From the NCBI GenBank assembly GCA_023231475.1, contig JALJEE010000911.1:1-39279 (forward strand): a DNA stretch of 39,279 bases, given 5' to 3'. The translations under genes and the position numbers were made by a program. Positions 1 to 12,800 of the stretch are shown one piece after another. The notes beneath the pieces were generated by a model. That model worked only from the letters and a program-made list of their open reading frames with translations. It did not search any database and was not told the origin of the DNA. How positions within the stretch are numbered: the first letter of the stretch is position 1; each line of letters begins with the position of its first letter. This stretch comes from Seison nebaliae. Lineage: Eukaryota > Rotifera > Pararotatoria > Seisonacea > Seisonidae.

Positions 1-212
1 GGATTCCTGTGGACAAGTGAACCCGGTATCACTAGTTCGGTATCAATAAGAGAATAAGGCAAGGCTCTATTTTGACATCCTGGATGTTCAGGAAAATCAT
101 ACACGAGATAATTGATCTCATTAATCATCGTTTATCTTTCACTATTGATGGTAAACGTTATCTGGCACTCTGTGCATATGTCCGACATCTGTCGAACACT
201 AAATGCACTTAA
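1..212 (+). mobile_element. Decayed non-LTR retrotransposon reverse-transcriptase fragment
   Basis: Frame 3 is open from 36 to the stop at 210-212. It reads like the palm region of a LINE-type reverse transcriptase: an Arg-Gln-Gly turn (RQGSILTSWMF, resembling the usual GVRQG.PLSP.LF), then a helix (HEIIDLINHRL), a strand (FTIDGKRYLAL), and at the expected place of the catalytic Tyr-Ala-Asp-Asp box the degenerate residues AYVRH. The preceding piece (SSVSIRE, frame 1, positions about 37-54) fits just upstream of RQG only if a frameshift is assumed. The element is therefore broken, lacks its catalytic aspartates and runs off the left edge. The match is to the general motif order of non-LTR reverse transcriptases; the clade cannot be told. 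It could be a chance open frame, but the order of motifs argues against that. Confidence 0.5.
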
Positions 213-705
213 TTCCATAATGCCCAAGTGATGGGGATATGAAGTGCGAAGTGAATTGTATATTATTATATACACATTGTATAGGACTCTTATCATGTCT
301 GGATTTTTTTTCTCCATAATGTCTTATTCGAGGACTTATTGAGGACTCTCTGGAGGACTCGAGTCTTATCACTTTGGACTCACGGATCATAATCACAGCA
401 CTAATAAATCCTTGTGTTCATTGGTCTATATGTCGAGTTCGACGGTTGTTTCGGGTTGTCTTACTCTATATTTTACTCTACAATTGAAAATTCAAGTAAA
501 TTAATATTAATTAATTAATAAAAGAAAAATGTCTCCAGGAAATATTTTTGGAGTTCAAAATAAATTATATTACTAAATTGTTTATTGGGTACTAAAACAA
601 AGGAGATGGAAAAGAAAAATATTAAATGAAATAATTCGTAGTATTTAATTTAATTTCTACATAAAAGAAAAGAAGTGTCACAACACAAAGACAGTTACAA
701 CAATT
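213..705. other. Intergenic, AT-rich, no gene seen
   Basis: No convincing coding segment. It contains three direct copies of GAGGACT (330-336, 341-347, 353-359) and, on the minus strand, two overlapping ATTAAA hexamers (644-649 and 649-654) that could serve as poly(A) signals for the gene ending at 706. Confidence 0.5.
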
Positions 706-1534
706 TTAAAATTGAATGTGGAATTTCCAATTTCTTGCGAAAGTCCCAAAAGTTCCACCGAGTACACAAGTATCCCACAATCCAAAAGTATTAGCATGGT
801 GAAAGCTTATTTGGAATTCACTTTTATGCGTAGAAGAATTGTAGGATTGACAATTATGTAAATCATATCTTGCCGCAAATGTCCAATGTACAAAATCACT
901 TTCATATTTGTGTGATTTGTTGGCAAATTTTACTCCACAACGTTGAATTATATGCGGACTTACTATAGATGGGTTGTATTCGATTTTGAATTTCAAACAA
1001 ATTGGTCTTAATTCACTTAATTGATGCAGAAAGTTCAAACCTAAATTAAAGTGCTCATTGTTATCCCAATAACCATTTCCATATTGTTCTAATGTTTTAC
1101 TGGATGGTTTTCCATGGGTGAATAAAAAGTATCCCGGTTCATCGGAAAGTGAAACGGAATAATTTTTTGTTTCCAAAAGTTTCTCATAATAAAAAGTGTA
1201 ATCTAAAGAAGAAATAATCTCAGCAATTTAATAAAATCATCAAACTTTTTTTGAGAAAGATAATATTTTTATCTTGAATAATTTCCGCACTCAATTTAGA
1301 GAATTTAATTGAACTGCCATTTGTGGTATTTAATAGACCGATGCAATCATAGGAGAGACTACAGTTTACCAATTCTTTCATAATACAAATATTATTCTCA
1401 TATTCGATTCCATTTCTTGGTACATAAATGTCTGATAAATGTACATGAATAGATGAATTCCATACGATTCCTAATATTCCAAATAAGATTAACTGACGAC
1501 TTATTACCAAATAGATACTCTGTACAAAGTTCAT
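706..1534 (-). CDS. Secreted seven-cysteine protein, PAN/apple-like N-terminus (copy A)
   Basis: Two exons, 1534-1246 and 1202-706, joined over a 43-nt GTTTGA...TTTAG intron in phase 1, give about 261 residues. The first 28 or so residues are hydrophobic and look like a signal peptide. Cys50, Cys58 and Cys64 follow in a C-x7-C-x5-C pattern like the helix-loop of PAN/apple domains; four more cysteines lie in exon 2. The protein is a divergent paralogue of the gene at 2249-3057. Both have seven cysteines, the same intron position and phase, and similar stretches such as HFNLGLNFLHQL here against NFNIGVEMLYSF there. Secretion follows from the leader; ligand and function are unknown. The exon 2 start has some flavour of a fibrinogen-related domain, but the hallmark residues are missing, so I do not call it that. 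The start is the first ATG, at 1534. Confidence 0.6.
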
Positions 1535-2248
1535 CGAGAAAGATTGAGAAAATGAACATTTAAAATTTCTCCTTTTTTAATAAGACTGAAAACAATATTT
1601 TATTCAAACTCCATAACAGACTTAGCACAATGACCAGAAAATGTTGTTTTTAGGAGTATCGGATTAATTAATGTAAATGACGTCAAACTCTAAAAAAACG
1701 TCAAAACTTATTCCTTTTTCAGAATAGGAAAATGGTATTGAATTTCCTTTAGAGGTTTTTTTCCCATATTTTTCTTATTGTGAAGAGGCGAATATACGAT
1801 TTCTTATCATTATTCTTATTCATTTTTCAATTTTAATTTGATTCTATTACATTGAAATAACATTAACTTTATCATATTTCTATCAAGTCATCCATCCATA
1901 TCACATTTCATAGATACCATTCGATCATTGCGTAATAATAAACTTTAGTTGCCGACGATAATCCTCCAAAAATATTTTGGCGATTTTTACAATTTGATTA
2001 ACTATCTGATCAATTTAAATTATGAGTAAAAAATAAAAAATTGTAAAAGAAAAGTCTCCCAGAAGAAGAAATAGTTGAGAAATAAAGTAATCGATAAATA
2101 TCGGTTAGTTGAAAAGGATTTTAATATTTCCGAAAAAAATATGATAACAAAAAAACAATTTAGAAGAAAAATCAATATCTTCGTATTTCCTATTATTCTT
2201 TTCCACGATTATATAAGGGAATGATTCCCATTCTTCATTGCAAGAAAA
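1535..2248. other. Divergent intergenic region between the paired secreted genes
   Basis: This 714-bp AT-rich spacer lies between the start codons of two head-to-head paralogues, so it must hold both promoters. A TATA box is clear only on the plus-strand side (2210-2217). No coding segment is seen. Confidence 0.6.
2210..2217 (+). promoter_or_regulatory. TATA box of the secreted gene at 2249
   Basis: TATATAAG sits 32-39 bp upstream of the ATG at 2249. With the usual 25-30 bp from TATA box to start site, transcription would begin only about 5-10 bp before the ATG, implying a very short leader. Confidence 0.5.
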
Positions 2249-3057
2249 ATGACCTATAAACTTTTAGTTGTTCTAATTCTTAATTCGTTACTATCAATTT
2301 CGAATGCTGTCAAATACGAATTAGTTGCAGGGAGGATACCTTGTCCTGCTGCTAGAAGATTGGCTTTGGAGTGTTCGAAGAATAGTATGTGTCTTGGGTT
2401 CCGACAACAGGGGGGCGAATTAAAAGTGTTGGTTAAGAAGGAGATTATGTTGTCTACCGTTCCTAGCGATTTCTACTTGTCTAAAGGTTTATTTTGATAT
2501 ATTTATTGATAATTTCTTTTTGACTTGAATGGATCTGATGGAATTTTAATTGATCTTTTGAATTCATTTTAATTAAATAATTAAAATTTTTTTTCATAAC
2601 TAATTTTTCTTTCTGTTTATGGTGATCAGAAGCGAAAGCGTTTCGTAAAAACCTTATCGAAATTGTTAAATTCAAAGACAGAGGAATACTTATCACAAAG
2701 ATGAAGAAGGAAAAGCGAATTTTTTTGGCAATGATACCTGCGTATGATAGTAGAAATAATTCAAACCCGAAAACTCCCAAATATGTGACAAATTATAATT
2801 TTAATATTGGTGTAGAAATGTTATATTCGTTTGTAAAAACACAAAATACAACATTTAGATTTGGTTGTGCGAATATAATTCATTCCAATTATCATAATTG
2901 TGTACTAGTGAAGGAAAATAGTTTTTTTATAAGTTGTGATAATTTGGAACGGACGGAAATTGGATCTCCATCTTTAGAATGGTATTGGAATGAACCGAAA
3001 ATATGTGCCAAATTTTCAGACGCCTGGTCAAGATCTATTTTTGTTCGTTTCGAATGA
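2249..3057 (+). CDS. Secreted seven-cysteine protein, PAN/apple-like N-terminus (copy B)
   Basis: Two exons, 2249-2486 and 2630-3057, with a 143-nt phase-1 intron (GTTTAT...GATCAG), give about 221 residues. Residues 1-20 form a clear signal peptide ending Ser-Asn-Ala. Cys32, Cys42 and Cys48 form C-x9-C-x5-C followed by LGF, typical of a PAN/apple-like module; four more cysteines are spread through exon 2 (in FGCAN, HNCVL, ISCDN, KICAK). It is the head-to-head partner and paralogue of the gene ending at 1534: same intron position and phase, same cysteine count, and a similar C-terminus (SRSIFVRFE against ARNWKFHIQF). The family is otherwise unrecognised; an extracellular role is inferred from the leader and the probable disulphides. 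An in-frame stop soon after the donor means the unspliced message would give only an 82-residue product. Confidence 0.65.
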
Positions 3058-3857
3058 TAGACGGAGAAATAAACAGAAATTATAATTCTTCTTTGCACTT
3101 CGATTGAAATACAATGCGATGACAGTTGAGAACTTTATCCGATAACTATCGAAAATCTGAGAGAGCATGAAAACTATTTACAAATAAATTGTAGTAACTT
3201 ACAAGAAGAATATAAACAATCATTTATTTATTACTATATCCTTGTATCTTATACTTTTATTGCTATTATTTTGATACAAATGGAATTTGAAGGACTTCCC
3301 TTAATTATTCCAAGTTAATGCTTTCTCGTTTTTCCGTTTAGAATTGCCATTTACTACATTTATTCAAATAATTGAACATATTTTGTTTACAAAAACTATT
3401 CACATGAAATTTTATATATAGGTTAAGAGAGAGAGGTGCGCTTAAAGATGTGCATAGAAAATGCAAAAAAAATTATAGTTTTCTATAACCAATTTTAATA
3501 AAAATTTGTATTTCTGTGTTACTAACAACTTGTAATAATATAACAATTTGTATGAAGCTGAAGAAGATAGAGTATTTCAAAAAGTTATCAATGAATGATT
3601 ACAAAAAATATTTTCGAAATATGCACAATAATTGTGCAAATTTTTAGCGAAAAAAAAATTGTAAAACCAAATAATTCTCTTGTTAATTAAAAGAAATTTA
3701 TAATTTCTTGAGAATTCTTAATTTTAACTATGATTTATAATTATTTACCATTTCTAACAAGTAAGTAGTTTTGTTGAAGTGACATTAAAAGTATTGTGGA
3801 AAAAATTTTAAAAGTAATTTGAAAGTTTAATGAATGAAATAGAAAATTAAAAGTTAT
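3058..3857. other. Convergent intergenic region
   Basis: This 800-bp AT-rich stretch lies between the 3' ends of the plus-strand secreted gene and the minus-strand dynein gene. No coding segment. A minus-strand ATTAAA at 3831-3826, about 27 bp after the dynein stop, is a candidate poly(A) signal. Confidence 0.5.
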
Positions 3858-6800
3858 TTAATCTTGATTGAGTGTTAAACAAACACCTTGCAAGATCCAA
3901 TGGCTGCAATGTTCTCGAGTATGAAGATCGGCTTCAAAAACTAAACCCACTCCCATCGCATTACGACGATCGGATGTGATATAAACAGGACATCGATAAG
4001 TATTCTGAAAATTAGACGTTAATTGGGAAACAATTGAAAAGAAGAGTAACAGCCAATTTGAGTTTGTGAGCTTCAATGGGAATCACTCTTAAAACAGGTA
4101 ATTGTTGAATAAGTTGTTTCGGTTGTTGTCGTATCAGTTTTTGTCCTTTCACGTCCCATGCAGCACCTTCTAAATAAAGACCTTGTACATAACATCCTTG
4201 AATTGCTCGTTCAACTACGTTATCTCCATCTTCCATTTCCGTTACCTAAAAATATTTTATCAAAATTAATTTTTTTAAAATTTTCACTTCAGTGTACAAT
4301 GTCGATTTATCTAATGACCATCCATGCATTCGACATGTCGCTTGTACCAATGCAGTTAAATAGGATTCTGGCACGTGTAATCCACTTAACCAAATGGCTT
4401 TCGGTTCGTTCTCATTTATCTGTTCAATCATAGAATGTAAAGAATAAATAATATCATAATTTTGAAAATAAATGGAACCCATTCATTATATTGTGCGATT
4501 CGTCGTTGGAAGAAATCGATCCATTTACCTAAATTCTTTTTCGTGATTGGCGTTAAACGACTCCAACTATTTGGTAGTCTTGCATTATACAACGATTTGG
4601 ATAAATCATCTAATTCACTCGACATTCCCACTTCTCCTTTCAATGCCTTAAGTGAATGGTAATGGTAATGAAAATATGGTAAAATTTAAGAGAACTTTTC
4701 TCAGAGTCGTCAACGTCTTGTACATTTTTGATAATAAATAATTAAATCGATCAAGTTCTTGAAATAGAACGATGGTCGTTGGTGTCATTTTATCCTTATA
4801 TTTCTGTCGAATCTTTTCCAAATCATATTTCTTCGGTACTTTCTTCAATATGTCCACTGCTATCGAATCGATGTAGTCTTCTCGACTCATCGACGTGGAC
4901 GAATCACCTAAAAATGAATATAATTCAAATTCAAATTATTAATCGTCGGTTAACTTGTCTGAGGTTGCAATTCCAACAGTTGCATCCACATATCTTTTGC
5001 ACTCTTCGTATAATATCCAATTTCTGCATTGGCATGTAAACCGAATACTTCCGGTGTATTTACCAGTGGCATTGTCTCGATATATTCTATATTTAAAATC
5101 AAAAATTATTCTTCTATATCATAAATTGAAAAATATTATAGAAAGAATCTAGTCTTACATTTCGACTAGATAGTAACAGAAAGTTTCTAGTTAATCACTA
5201 CGGCACAATAGAAGATGTAAAGTAAGAAAGTAAAAGTTGTTAGAGAAAAATTGACTAAATATTTTTTGGTTAAATTAAATCGATCATCTTACCTTTACAT
5301 TGATCTTTTAATGAAAATATGGAACAAAGTTAAATAAAGCATTTGAAATTAATCAATCAGAAAATGATTAGAAAGCAGAAAATTCAAAAGGAAATTGATG
5401 AGAATTAAGGAGAAACCTAAATATAATTCTTTCGATACCAATGCCGTCAAATCTTCCATATTCTTCAATTTCTTACCTAATTCATTTTAAAAAATAAATA
5501 AAATAATTTTTGAATATTTGAAATAATAGAAACCGACTAACCTTGGCTTTTAGCCAACAACTCGGCTTTGGCTTTCTTTTCTTCTTCGGTGAATTCTTCT
5601 GATGGTTGAGGAATAACATAACTGACTTCCTCGTTTTGATAAAAGTGGAAAGGTTGAAATTTATCAAATATGAAATCACCCATATATTCATCCATATAAG
5701 TTCGGAGGATACGACGATCGAAATCATCAATCGCCCTACCACCATACATCACTTCTCCAATCAAATACTTCAATGAATTCCATGGCATTAATAACGGATT
5801 CTTACTGAGATTGGCTTTAGTCAAATATGTATTAATTATCTGCATACATACTCGGAAATCACTTTCATTGAAATCGTAACCGATATTCCATCCAATCTTA
5901 TCATATTTCCGTCGTTCAATAACCACAGCATGGAAGAACGCCAGAACGTATACTAGCGATGGAAATGATGGATGTGAACATTCATATAATGCATTGGCTG
6001 AAATACGATGATAAGTATTCCTCAAATTGAGTTTTAAACCATTTGGTGGTTCTGTCACAACTTTAACGGATCGTTGTAGAATACCAATTGGGAAGATTGG
6101 TGAGGGATCGGTTGTTAACCATAACCGGAAATCGGGATGCGGTTTCGATAAAGCTTCGATATCTTTCTCTAACCGTTTTAACCATTTGGGAAGTAAATGA
6201 CAATTTTGTAACATAAGCCAATAACCGCGAGACGCGGATTGTTGTAACAAAGATAGAGCTACAGTCTCTTGACCTTGTCCCATAGCTAATAGACGAACTT
6301 TACTCGCACCGAAATTTGAACGTTCGGCAAATTTCAAGAGATCAGTAGTGGGATCAGATCCTGGGCTTAGAATGAATACGATGGGAGAGAAAGCGGTTGA
6401 TTGTTCCCATATTGCTTCAAATTGAATGACTGGCGGAGTGACATATGCTTCTCCCATCATATCGGTAACAAAATTATTGATGGATCGATAAACGCGATCG
6501 ATACGGAAACATCGAATAAGAATCAGTTTTTGAAATAATTCTAATTCGTCATATTGTAATGGAAATGGTTGTTTTTCTGGTGTATCAAAATTGAACCACG
6601 TTTTCCACACTTCTTCATTCTTATCAATATCATCTAATAAAGTTCCGAATGATTCTGGAAATTTCGCCGCTAATGCAACACAATTCTCCCATGCATCGGA
6701 TGGAAGCCAATCGAAATTTTTTTGTCGTTCACTTTTCGTCAACGAAATATTTCCTTTGATGAAGAAATCTAATTCTTCTTGACTGATCGTTTCTTTATCC

Positions 6801-9800
6801 ATTTCCAATTTGACGGTTATTTGAAAGGAGAATAATAATTTATGTTTTTCAAATATACCTGTACATCCATAAATGTATACATTCGATGTTAACGTATGAA
6901 TTATGTTATTTAGACGTTTCTTAAGAACCGTATCAGGTAGACTTTTTTTTAAACTATATTCAAATACATCCAAATAAGCCGCCAATGAATATTGATACAT
7001 ATTGTTTACCGAACTCATTTGTGCTAAAACAAAGAAGAGAATTGCCCCTCGTTTGGCTGCCGGTCGATAACCGTCACGTAATCTCTCAATATCTTTCGCC
7101 GTATTAGCTCCTTGTTTTAATTTCTCCATTACTTCATCTGCTTTATTTTTCGTATCCTCTAATGTTTGAACTAATTCCACATTATCTAACATGTTTCCAG
7201 TGGCGGTAGATAATTCACGAAGTAACGCGTCTTCCAATTCGTATAAGAGACGTTTATTATCAAAAGTATCTTGAATAAGACGTTCTCGTTGTTCTTCTAA
7301 TTCACGTCGTTCATTCTTCACCAATACTGAAAGTAATTGATCTTCCAAACCTTTCAGAGTTACCGTGTAATTGATGACTAGACTCGAACCGAAATGCGAG
7401 GGAGTCAAGCGAGGATTTGGTATTTTTGAATTTAAATATAATCGGAAATTCGGATCATATTCCACTTCTTTATCTCCCAATAAAACAAATTCTTGTCCTG
7501 GTGGTCCTTGAATATTCTTCTGGAGGACATTATCAATAACCGGATCGACATATTCATCGACATCTTGAAACACGACTGGGAAACCATATTTGATGGCCAT
7601 TTCTAATTGTTTCAAAAAATCAGCGTCATTAAATGTCAACAATTTCAAATTATTTTTTTCTTCTCGTCTTCTTATCCAATTCATGGCTTGTTGTTGTGGA
7701 TCGATACAATAAGGAAATCGACTACATTGTGTTGTTAGAATACCGTTTTGAACGGATAAATCATCTGGTGGTAATCCTTCTGATGTCCATCGACTGATTT
7801 CAACTTCTGATGTGAGTAAATGTTCTAAAGTGAAATCTTCTGACATTGGTATCTTTCTACTTTTAATATCTTTCAACCAAACTTCAAACAATAATTCTTT
7901 CCGATATTCCCAAGTAAACGCTCCGAGATAAGCAAGAAATGATGCACAAATCAAACAATTGCCCAATAACAATAATCGTTTTTCTTGCAATTCAACCGAT
8001 TCCAATTTCCATCGTTTCTCTTCCGAACTGAGACCACTCATCAATTTTTCAGCAGCTACTAATCGTCTTTCCATAATTTCATTTTCATCCTGTAATTGTT
8101 TCTGTTCAGCTTTCGCTTTCTCATATTCCGAATTCAGTCTTGCTAATTCTTCTTCCACTCGATTCAATTCTCGTTGAGTTTTCTCTAAGTCCTTCTCCGC
8201 TTGATGTAAATCATTCTCCAATTTAGCCACTCGATCCTTTTTCGGTTTGACCATTTTATAAACTGCTGCATAACCGACCGTGGCTTTGACAAATTTCAAA
8301 AGACCGGCACCAGCTCGGCTTACTTTTTTCATGTCCTCCATCTCTTTCACGTCACGATCAGCTTCATTGGTCATACCTTTCGTTTCGAATTTATCCGAAA
8401 TTTTCCCTAAAATTATTTTACATTCGTTCAAAATCTTTTTAGGATTCTTTTCGATATCGACCGATTTCAATTTTTGTAGAAAGTTCGGATCAGCCATCAA
8501 TCCTTTTGCTGATTTCCAACCAATTTCTTTATCGAACAATACACAAATACATTCACAAACAAATTGTACAGATTCGGGCGGAGTTGCAAACGCTCGAATT
8601 TCAGTTACGTCATTTCTGTCGATATCATCCAAAGCTAATTTTGCGGCTTCTAATGCTGGTAATGCTTCCTCCAAAACCTCTTCTGCTTCGGCTTTTTCTT
8701 TCGAAATTATTTTTCTTTGTGACGCGATTTCCGTTTGTTTATTCTCAGCGAAATGTTTCTTTTTCGTCGCAATTTCCGTTCTCTCACCAATCGTCACTAA
8801 TAAATTTTCACAATCCTCAGTTTTTTTCTTCAATTCGATTCGTTGAATTTCCAATTTGATATTCAATTCATCTAATTGTTCGGCTGCCATTCGGATCTTA
8901 TCCAAACCGCCATGTAATCGTTCGTATTGTTCGATATTCTCTTTCGTCTTCACATCTAGAATACTCACATAACTTTTAATAAAATCCAAATAGTTTTTCG
9001 GTGTGGCAAAATTTGTACGACGTAATTTCTGCTGGAAAACGTCGCTGTAGAATTCTACACTTTGATGAACAGTTACCATATGTAAAACCATCGGACTTTT
9101 CTGTTCTGGTGGAATGAGTGTCTTCTCCGCTGAGAGGAATCGATCCGCCACTGCAAACAATGCTTGTTCGGGCCATGGGAGAAACCAGTCGATGGTACAA
9201 TTATTTACTAAGCCTGGAAAATTTCGACATCGTTTTTGTAAAACACTTCCGACTGGTGACATGGCTAGAACTATGTGTAAATTATAACGACATTTTGATA
9301 CAAAATATTGCCATACTGCTTCTTTCACTTGTTCACTACCGTGTTTGACGGCTTCATCTCGAATATTATTAATAATATTCTCTCGTTCCTCATCAGCATA
9401 TAACGCCGGTACCATACCAGATGTCAACATATTATTAATGATTTCAAGAAATCCTTCTTCAGCTACATGTTGATCACCGAAAATAAAAACGACCGGATGA
9501 TTATCTACACCCAACATTTGGTAGAGAACTTTGAGATCTTCTCGGAATTGTTGCTCACCATAACCACGAGAGAGATTGATATTAAATAATTTATAATCAG
9601 CTGTAAATGCGGCTAATCTTGTCAGAGATTGTTTACCTGAACCACCTACTCCGACTAATAACATATGGTTGGCATCTAAACGTATCGCTCGATGTATTCG
9701 AGTCAAATGAGAGAGAGCATCGTTAAATAGAACGAGATTCATTGGCGATTGATTTGAATTATATTCGGCGAGAATTTCTTCAAATATCGCTAATATTGCT

Positions 9801-12800
9801 TCGAAATCTTGCATGTCTTCATAGATTCGAGGTTCGGTGGAATCGAGGGCATTCCGATAATCACCATAAAGAATCGGATTGCGTAAAATATATTCTAAAT
9901 CATGTTTGAATTCTTTTTGGCCACTAATTAAATCTTCAATTTTTTTCGTTACGACATTTCGATCTTCATCACTTATCAAACGATCATAAACGACTCGGAG
10001 ACATTCATTTCTCCAAACTCTCGCCATCGATTTAACAGTTTGAAATTTCTCTCTGGTTGTCATACAGAAACCGGAATAAATTCGAGATAAATCTCTCAAA
10101 TTGAAAATATAATGAAATTTCGATGGTGTTGGTGGTAATTTGACGACAATCGTTTCGTAAAGATTGAGAGTCATATCACCAAAAATATCGACCAATTCTT
10201 GAATTTCATCTGGAAATCCGATTAAATGACCAGCGAGTATTCCGTTATAAATGGATAATAAGGAATCTTTCGTAGGGAATTCCACATTGTATAAATTGAA
10301 GAGTGAAATGAATCTGGGATCGACATCATTTCTACCTCCACCAGGACGTCCCATCGCACCGAAATAGAGGAGATCTCTCATAAATTTCCAATTGAGATCT
10401 TTCGACCGATCATAAATACCATTTTTCTCAATTAACAATTTGAGTAAAGCGATTGGTTGTTGAGTGCCATATTCGTCCACTTTCGGCATATTAAGATCGT
10501 CAATAAAAACAATCAATTTCTTTCCACTTGGTGGACCATAAGCATCTTTCGTTCTTTTCTCTACATTCGATTCTAAATTTCGTTGAATGTCCAAACTAGT
10601 CGTTCTCGACGAGAAATTGACAGACATTAATATATTAGTTAAGCCATCTAAATTTTTCAAAAAGTTTTGCATCGTCGCTGTTTTGGATGTTCCGGATTCA
10701 CCTACGATTAATACCGGTCGACGTACATCATACATGTGATTGAATATCCATTCCATTCGAACGGTATCGACAGTTGGAACTAGAATTTCTGGAAATCTCT
10801 TCATCGGATCATGTTGATATGATGGAACTATATCCTTCCATGGTTGCCATTGATATTTGGTGGGATCGATGGCATTTAACATATAATCATACCATAAAGG
10901 ATGAGCGGTAGGAATTTCTTTCGAATCAACAACAAATTGTGTTTTCGGTGCTGATGGCATAGCAGCTAGGTCTTTAATGAAAGTATCGAATGTAATTCGA
11001 TCATTCCCAACAAGAACGGCACCAAGTGACAAATAAATACATTGAATGAAAATGGCACGAATAATATTATCATTAAATAATTTTATGGATAATTGAGGTT
11101 TAAGTAAAGCGGTTAACATGAATGTTAATTGTGTGATCATATTTAAGGCGGTTTGTGGAATGACACATTTCATTCGATCACCTAGAACATCTTCGACAAT
11201 TCCGTACACGATCATATTTATGGATTGAGGAACAAATTGATCATATAAAGTTTGAATATAAACTTTCAATTCATTCGTACATGATAATTGATTTAACCAT
11301 TTCTGCCAAAATGGATTATATCCTAAATTTTTCGGATCAACAAAAACCATACCACAACGAGAAACGGTGGCGGGTGACGCATATTGCAAATCGCCAACTT
11401 CAAATAAAAGTGCACAATGTGCTTGTAATCTGATACGCTCACCATTCGCTAATGTCAATAATTTATTATCGTCCATCACTGAATTCATATTCTCTACCCA
11501 CAAAGCGTCAACATCACCATCAAATAAAATATATCTTCTTTCTTTCTTTTCAGTTGGACGATTAATTTCACGGAAAATATTCGATAATAAACCATCAGTC
11601 CAATCACGTGATGCCGGATCTAAAATACCATATAATTCCACTACTGTACATGCTTTCGCATTCATTATATAAGTTTTAGTTGGTAAATCGAGATATGTTT
11701 GTGCTTGACATAACGCTTGAATTACTACCGTTTTACCACCACTCGTCGGTCCCACAATCATGACCGTATGACGAGTCATCATTGTTTCATATAATTGAAC
11801 AACTTTATCTACTTGATGTGGTAGTAAAATATATTCATTTTGAGTTAATACATGTTCGACGGCGTCATTGAAATCTGGATATCTCATTCGAGGACATTCC
11901 AATCCAGGAAATAAATCATCAATCAAACCCAAAAATAATGGAACATCTTCATAGACGAATTTTGGTAGATTCATATCTCGCAATGCTCTCATCAATACGA
12001 CATCTTCAGGTAAATCTAACGAGGTTCTCTTCAATTCACCAGCCATTACCAACACCGATTTGAGTGCACGTAAACCGAAATCGTAATGATGTTGTTTCGA
12101 TAATTGTTCACGAGCTAATCGATATAGAACGGTCATTTTTTTCGCGAGAACTCTTGCCATTGCAAAACCTTCACTGAATAACATAATTTCACAAATTTGT
12201 TGTAAATCGGGTACGATGCATACGACGGGACGGAATAAAGCTTTGACTGATTCCGGTAATTCCGTTCGACCTGCATAACCTGGATTCATGGTAATGAAAA
12301 CACCGACACGATTATCAATTTTAATTCTTTGTCCTTCGAAATCGAATTCTTTTACTTTTTGAATGAGTGCCTGTTGAATTGTTTTTAGTTGTGCTGAAAT
12401 GACTGAGAGAACAGATGCATCAATTCGATTAAATTCATCGAAACAACCCCAAGCACCACATTGACAAAGACCATTCAAATTTTTCCCGATCGCTTTATAA
12501 TCCATTCCTTCACCACAATTCGTTACCACACACAATAAGCCAAGGGCTTTAGCTAAGTCTTTTGTGGTTTCCGTTTTTCCAGTACCAGCAGGACCAGCTG
12601 GAGCTCCTCCCAAATACATTGACAATGCTTGAGTAATTGTTAAGTAGATACGATCAGTTAATGGTGTAATTACCAGACGACCATTCAATCCCATATATTC
12701 GTAACCATAACCGAATTCACCGGTACATTGACGGATGAATAATTCGTCTTTATCTCTCATCCAATAAAATCTCAATTGAGATTCCCAATCGAATTCTTTC

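Noticed and set aside
706-1202. Fibrinogen-related domain in exon 2 of the first secreted gene
   Set aside because: Only the FNLGLNFLHQL stretch is reminiscent; the conserved Trp, Cys and calcium-loop residues at the C-terminus are missing.
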